From the NCBI GenBank assembly GCA_023145275.1, contig JAGLEB010000085.1, positions 1 to 11,728 of the forward strand: 11,728 nucleotides of DNA, written 5' to 3'. Position 1 is the stretch's first letter; the number at the start of each line of letters is the position of its first letter. Below, in pieces: positions 8,545 through 11,728 of this stretch. Below the pieces are notes generated by a model. It did not search any database and was not told the DNA's origin. It saw only the letters and a program-made list of their open reading frames with translations. The position numbers and the translations under genes were made by a program. The DNA comes from Flavobacteriales bacterium (GTDB lineage: Bacteria > Bacteroidota > Bacteroidia > Flavobacteriales > JADGDT01).

Positions 8545-8559
8545 ATATATATATATATA
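8543..8559. repeat. TA dinucleotide tract at the GH3 start codon
   Basis: Seventeen bases of uninterrupted alternating A and T directly abut, and on the minus strand run into, the ATG at 8544. Slippage by one unit would change the distance between the start codon and anything upstream of it, without changing the reading frame from this ATG. Confidence 0.85.
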
Positions 8560-8722
8560 GTGACAAAGGTTAATCCATGTTTTCACTGTAAATAAACAAA
8601 ACACATATTTCAACTTAGTCTAAATATTGTTCAAATAGGTATAATTAATGTTCGTAGAAAGGTTGTACTACTTGCATTCATTCAAAAAAAACATGCTTTT
8701 ATTAGAATAATGGTTCTTCCTT

Positions 8723-8801
8723 ATTTGTGTGGGTTTTATCACCGGATGCAAGCAGGCCTGCTCAAAGTGAGGATTATTTCACAACATTTGTGGTTTTGTC
8801 A
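8723..8801. repeat. Imperfect direct repeats flanking a GC-rich palindrome
   Basis: ATTTGTGTGGGTTTTATCA (8723-8741) and ATTTGTGGTTTTGTCA (8786-8801) are alike apart from a 3-base gap and one substitution. Between them lies the perfect 12-bp palindrome AGCAGGCCTGCT (8751-8762). The part around the palindrome is about half G+C, unlike the AT-rich DNA on both sides. The role is unknown. Confidence 0.6.
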
Positions 8802-8845
8802 GAATAACAAGAATGGGTATCGAAAATTTAAAGATATATATGGCT

Positions 8846-8864
8846 AATCATTTGCACAATGATT
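8846..8864. promoter_or_regulatory. Operator-like dyad AATCATT-N5-AATGATT
   Basis: These are perfect 7-bp inverted arms around TGCAC, a size and shape fitting a dimeric DNA-binding protein. The site lies about 300 bp from each of the two divergent starts. No regulator is assigned to it. Confidence 0.45.
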
Positions 8865-8920
8865 TATATGGAACAATCAAACTAATACTAAGTATGTTTT
8901 AAAAAAATGTTATAAAACCT

Positions 8921-8971
8921 TTAACAGATCGTTAACTAAAAATATAAAACACTCTAGGTCTTCTTTAGTTA
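8921..8971 (+). promoter_or_regulatory. Overlapping dyads upstream of susC
   Basis: TTAAC-N5-GTTAA (8921-8935) is a short perfect dyad. It overlaps the first arm of a longer pair, TAACTAAA (8933-8940) with TTTAGTTA (8964-8971), an 8-bp stem with a 23-base loop. The two cannot pair at once if transcribed. They may be an operator or part of the susC leader, though AT-rich DNA yields such pairs by chance. Confidence 0.35.
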
Positions 8972-9032
8972 TAAGTAGTAGATAAGCAATGTAATTGCAA
9001 AAGTTAAAAAATAATAGTAAAGACAAGACTTT

Positions 9033-9062
9033 GAACGTTTATTCAATCATTACGAACGTTAA
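9033..9062 (+). promoter_or_regulatory. Two GAACGTT boxes 21 bp apart upstream of susC
   Basis: GAACGTTTA (9033-9041) and GAACGTTAA (9054-9062) each contain the palindrome AACGTT. The 21-bp offset, two helical turns, puts both on one DNA face. They lie about 85-110 bp before the susC start, a plausible activator-binding position. Confidence 0.45.
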
Positions 9063-9145
9063 TAAAACCTCATTCATCATTAAAAATCGGTATTTCGCAC
9101 TAGAATTAAATCAACTAGTCAGTATTAATATAATAAACTTTAAAC

Positions 9146-11728
9146 ATGAAGAAATCAATACTATTTCTAGCTTCGTTGCTCTTCACTGTATTTACTTACG
9201 GACAGGAGTATGAAGTTAGTGGTGTCGTTAAAGACGAAACGGGTATTACACTTCCTGGTGTATCTGTCTTTGTTAAGGAGACAAAACAGGGTACCACATC
9301 AGATTTTGATGGTAATTACAGTATTACAGTAGAAGGTGAAGCTAATATTGTATTCTCTTTTATGGGTATGCAAAGCGAAAGAGTTACAGTAACTCCAGGT
9401 ACAGGAGTACTAGATGTAACAATGAAAGAATCTTCCAATGTACTAAATGAAGTAACCGTAGTAGGTTATGGAGCTCAAAGAAAGAGCGATCAAACAGGTT
9501 CTGTTTCTAGTATCAAGGAAACTGAAAGTATGAAAACTCAGTACAATACTGTAGATGGATTGCTTCAAGGGCGTATGTCGGGTGTACAAGTAGTTTCCGA
9601 AGGAGGCCAAGCAGGTGGTGCGGTAAGTGTAAAAATTAGAGGAACAAATTCTTTAAGAGGGAATAACGAACCATTATATGTAATTGACGGTGTAGTAATT
9701 TCATCTGCTGGAGAAGATACAGGCTCTGCATTAGGATCTAACGAATCATCAACTCCTACTAATGGTTTAGCAGGATTAAATCCTAGAGACATTGAAAGTA
9801 TGGAGGTTTTGAAAGATGCATCTGCCACAGCTATATACGGTTCTCGTGGAGCAAATGGAGTTATCCTTATTACTACAAAACAAGGTCAGAAAGGAGATGC
9901 AAAATTTAGCGCATACGTAAATGTTGATATTGCTCAAGTATCTAAGAAAATAAACATGCTGAATGCAATGGACTTTGGAGATTATGAAAATGTAAAAAGC
10001 GATTTAAATGGTTTTAGCCCAAAGTTTGTTGTTGATAGACCAAACAATACAGTTTATGCATATGATGCTACACTGCCAGATAATAGAGGTGAAGTTGTTC
10101 CACAAGTAGATTGGCAAGACGAAACTTTTAGTCAATCATTAAGTGTAACCTCAGGTATTTCTGTAAGTGGAGGTTCTGATAAGTCAAAGTATTATATTTC
10201 TGGAGGTGTTTCTAACATTAATGGAATTGTTGATAACTCTCATATTCAGAATGCAGATTTTAGAATGAACTTTAAATCAAACCTTAGTAAAAAACTAACT
10301 CTTGATACTCGACTATCTCTTTACTACTCTAAAAGTAGTTTTGCTCAAGGGGGTAATACTGCTGGAGGAAATTCAAGTTTCATTAACCAAGTTCTAGCAT
10401 TTAAACCTTTACTACTTGCTGGTGATGGTACTGAGGATGATGATTTGAATAGTCCTTATGCATTTGTAGAAGATTATGAAGATGAATTTAATGAATTTAA
10501 GGTTAATGCATCTATAAGTTTAACTTATGCTATTAGTAAAAATTTTAAATATCAATTTAGAGGAGGTACTAATATTTGGTCTAAAAATAGAAGTGTATGG
10601 TATGGTCCACTTACAAACCAAGGAGATCAGGTTAATGGAAAACTTGGTTTGTCTGGATTAAGCAAGACTTCATTTGTAATGGACAACTTACTTATATATA
10701 ATCAGAAATTTGGGAAACATAATATTAATGGAGTATTCGGAGTCGTAGTTGATGGAGTAAGAAGACAAGATTATCTATATGCCGTTTCAGATTTTCCTAT
10801 GAAACACCTAAGAGCTGAGGCTCCTCAATTAGGTCAATTAGTTGATAAGCCATATTCGTTATATAGGGCAGATGAACAACTATTCTCCGTATTAGCTAGA
10901 GCCACATATACCTACAACAATAAATATACTTTCACTGGTACAGTAAGGGCTGATGCTTCTTCAAAGTTTCAAGATGAAAACAAAACGGGGTATTTCCCAG
11001 CAGCATCATTTGCTTGGCGTCTTAATCAAGAGGATTTCCTATCGGAATCGGAAGTTGTTAATGCATTAAAACTTAGGTTGAGTTGGGGACAAACAGGAAA
11101 CCAAGCCATAAGACCATATCAGACAACACCAAACTTTGGTAATGCAAACTATGTTGATGGTAGTGGAAACTCAATTATAGGAACTGTTCCTGGCAATTTA
11201 GCTGATAGCGATTTGAAATGGGAAACAACTACTCAATATAATTCAGGTGTTGATTTTGGATTATATAGAGGTAGATTACATGGTTCTGTAGATGTATATT
11301 ATAAGGAAACAAACGACTTATTACAGCAAATACAAATACCAGCTAGTAATGGATTTAAAAATTACTTTGTAAACAAGGGATCTATTTCTAACAAAGGAAT
11401 TGACTTGAATCTAGAAGCTGTGATAATGGACAATAACGATGATTTTGATTGGACCATAGGAGGTAATATTTCATTTATCAAAAATAAAGTTTTAGAATTA
11501 GGAATTCCTGATTCAAAAGTTTGGATAGATGGACAAGAAGTAGATGCATCGTATTATTTAGGAAATAGAGTTTCTTCGGGTACTTACTTTAAGCAACCGG
11601 CAAATATCTTTATGAAAGGACAAGTAGTAGGTGCTTTCTGGGGGTATCAAACTGGAGGAATATATAAAGATCAGGATGCAGCCGATGCTGGTCCTAAACT
11701 AGATGGAAACCCAAATCAAGCAGGAGAT
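9146..11728 (+). CDS. SusC-type TonB-dependent outer membrane transporter, partial at right edge
   Basis: The visible 861 codons run off the right edge; SusC proteins are usually about 1000 residues or more, so the last barrel strands are missing. The product is the outer membrane barrel that imports oligosaccharides with a SusD lipoprotein, powered by TonB. The signal peptide covers about residues 1-19 (FTYGQ). Residues 22-95 form a carboxypeptidase-regulatory-like domain (GVVKDETGITLPGVSV, DFDGNYSI). NEVTVVGYG at 101-109 is the TonB box region. The plug follows, with VKIRG, PLYVIDG and the closing block LKDASATAIYGSRGANG (222-238) before ITTKQG. The barrel begins after about residue 248, and a very acidic loop lies near residues 428-450. 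The ATG at 9146 is chosen because it gives the signal peptide; upstream is A-rich without a Shine-Dalgarno sequence. It diverges from the enzyme genes, and a susD should follow. Confidence 0.97.
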   Translation, partial: MKKSILFLASLLFTVFTYGQEYEVSGVVKDETGITLPGVSVFVKETKQGTTSDFDGNYSITVEGEANIVFSFMGMQSERVTVTPGTGVLDVTMKESSNVLNEVTVVGYGAQRKSDQTGSVSSIKETESMKTQYNTVDGLLQGRMSGVQVVSEGGQAGGAVSVKIRGTNSLRGNNEPLYVIDGVVISSAGEDTGSALGSNESSTPTNGLAGLNPRDIESMEVLKDASATAIYGSRGANGVILITTKQGQKGDAKFSAYVNVDIAQVSKKINMLNAMDFGDYENVKSDLNGFSPKFVVDRPNNTVYAYDATLPDNRGEVVPQVDWQDETFSQSLSVTSGISVSGGSDKSKYYISGGVSNINGIVDNSHIQNADFRMNFKSNLSKKLTLDTRLSLYYSKSSFAQGGNTAGGNSSFINQVLAFKPLLLAGDGTEDDDLNSPYAFVEDYEDEFNEFKVNASISLTYAISKNFKYQFRGGTNIWSKNRSVWYGPLTNQGDQVNGKLGLSGLSKTSFVMDNLLIYNQKFGKHNINGVFGVVVDGVRRQDYLYAVSDFPMKHLRAEAPQLGQLVDKPYSLYRADEQLFSVLARATYTYNNKYTFTGTVRADASSKFQDENKTGYFPAASFAWRLNQEDFLSESEVVNALKLRLSWGQTGNQAIRPYQTTPNFGNANYVDGSGNSIIGTVPGNLADSDLKWETTTQYNSGVDFGLYRGRLHGSVDVYYKETNDLLQQIQIPASNGFKNYFVNKGSISNKGIDLNLEAVIMDNNDDFDWTIGGNISFIKNKVLELGIPDSKVWIDGQEVDASYYLGNRVSSGTYFKQPANIFMKGQVVGAFWGYQTGGIYKDQDAADAGPKLDGNPNQAGD

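Larger units (their letters stand above)
8545..9145. promoter_or_regulatory. Divergent intergenic control region
   Basis: This 601-bp stretch separates the divergent GH3 and susC genes and must hold both of their promoters. I see no convincing gene in it. I looked for the Bacteroidota sigma-A pattern (TTG near -33, TAnnTTTG near -7) and found no exact match on either strand. A near match on the minus strand, TAACCTTTG (8572-8564), has one extra base in the spacer. Several dyads and repeats listed separately (8723-8801, 8846-8864, 8921-8971, 9033-9062) suggest operators or leader structures. No regulator gene is adjacent in the window. Confidence 0.7.

Noticed and set aside
8545..8613. A 23-residue N-terminal extension of the GH3 protein
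   Set aside because: It would place an odd Tyr/Ile-rich stretch before a well-formed lipoprotein signal, and part of it is just the translated TA tract.
8710..8847. A 45-codon plus-strand frame in the divergent intergenic region
   Set aside because: The product is not recognisable, no start signal is evident, and the frame may only reflect the GC-rich island; not listed as a gene.
8995..9213. A 72-codon plus-strand frame over the susC start
   Set aside because: It overlaps the susC signal peptide in another frame, starts with TTG, and its product has low-complexity AT-driven composition.
9565..9828. An 87-codon minus-strand frame inside susC
   Set aside because: It is a shadow of the conserved SusC plug-coding region, with no own context or recognisable product.
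1..11728. CRISPR arrays, tRNA or rRNA genes, and transposases
   Set aside because: No regularly spaced repeats, no cloverleaf or rRNA-like segments, and no transposase motifs or terminal repeats were seen.

Overview
The window is AT-rich DNA from a member of the Bacteroidota, most likely a marine or alga-associated flavobacterium. The main evidence is a SusC-type TonB-dependent transporter with the class-typical N-terminal regulatory domain, TonB box and plug end, placed next to a run of exported carbohydrate-active enzymes. Start codons lack clear Shine-Dalgarno sequences, which is usual in this phylum. The species cannot be named from the sequence.

Layout: bases 1-8544 carry six genes on the minus strand. 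In transcription order they are a GH3 glycosidase lipoprotein (8544-6181), an exported alpha/beta-hydrolase (6020-5088), a type I sulfatase (5078-3678), an exported LacX-type aldose 1-epimerase (3559-2567), a second sulfatase closely related to the first (2562-1138), and a third, divergent sulfatase resembling heparan N-sulfatase (1130 to beyond base 1). Gaps are 4-9 bp except after the GH3 gene (160 bp, with an inverted repeat that may belong to an intergenic repeat family) and after the first sulfatase (118 bp, with a 15-bp stem-loop). The susC gene starts at 9146 on the plus strand and runs off the right edge, so it is divergent from the enzymes. The 601-bp region between the two transcription units holds several dyads and repeats and no convincing gene.

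Together the genes look like part of a polysaccharide utilization locus for a sulfated, possibly acylated, glycan. SusC (with a SusD expected just to the right of the window) would import oligosaccharides. In the periplasm or on the membrane the three sulfatases would remove sulfate esters, the esterase may remove acyl groups, GH3 would release sugars from non-reducing ends, and the exported mutarotase would interconvert the anomers released. No endo-acting lyase or hydrolase, SusD, regulator or sulfatase-maturating enzyme is present here, so the substrate cannot be fixed.

I found no clearly new system. The most notable points are the strand-specific stem-loop between the sulfatase and epimerase genes, the exported LacX-type epimerase between two duplicated sulfatases, the TA repeat touching the GH3 start codon, and the cluster of operator-like dyads in the divergent intergenic region.
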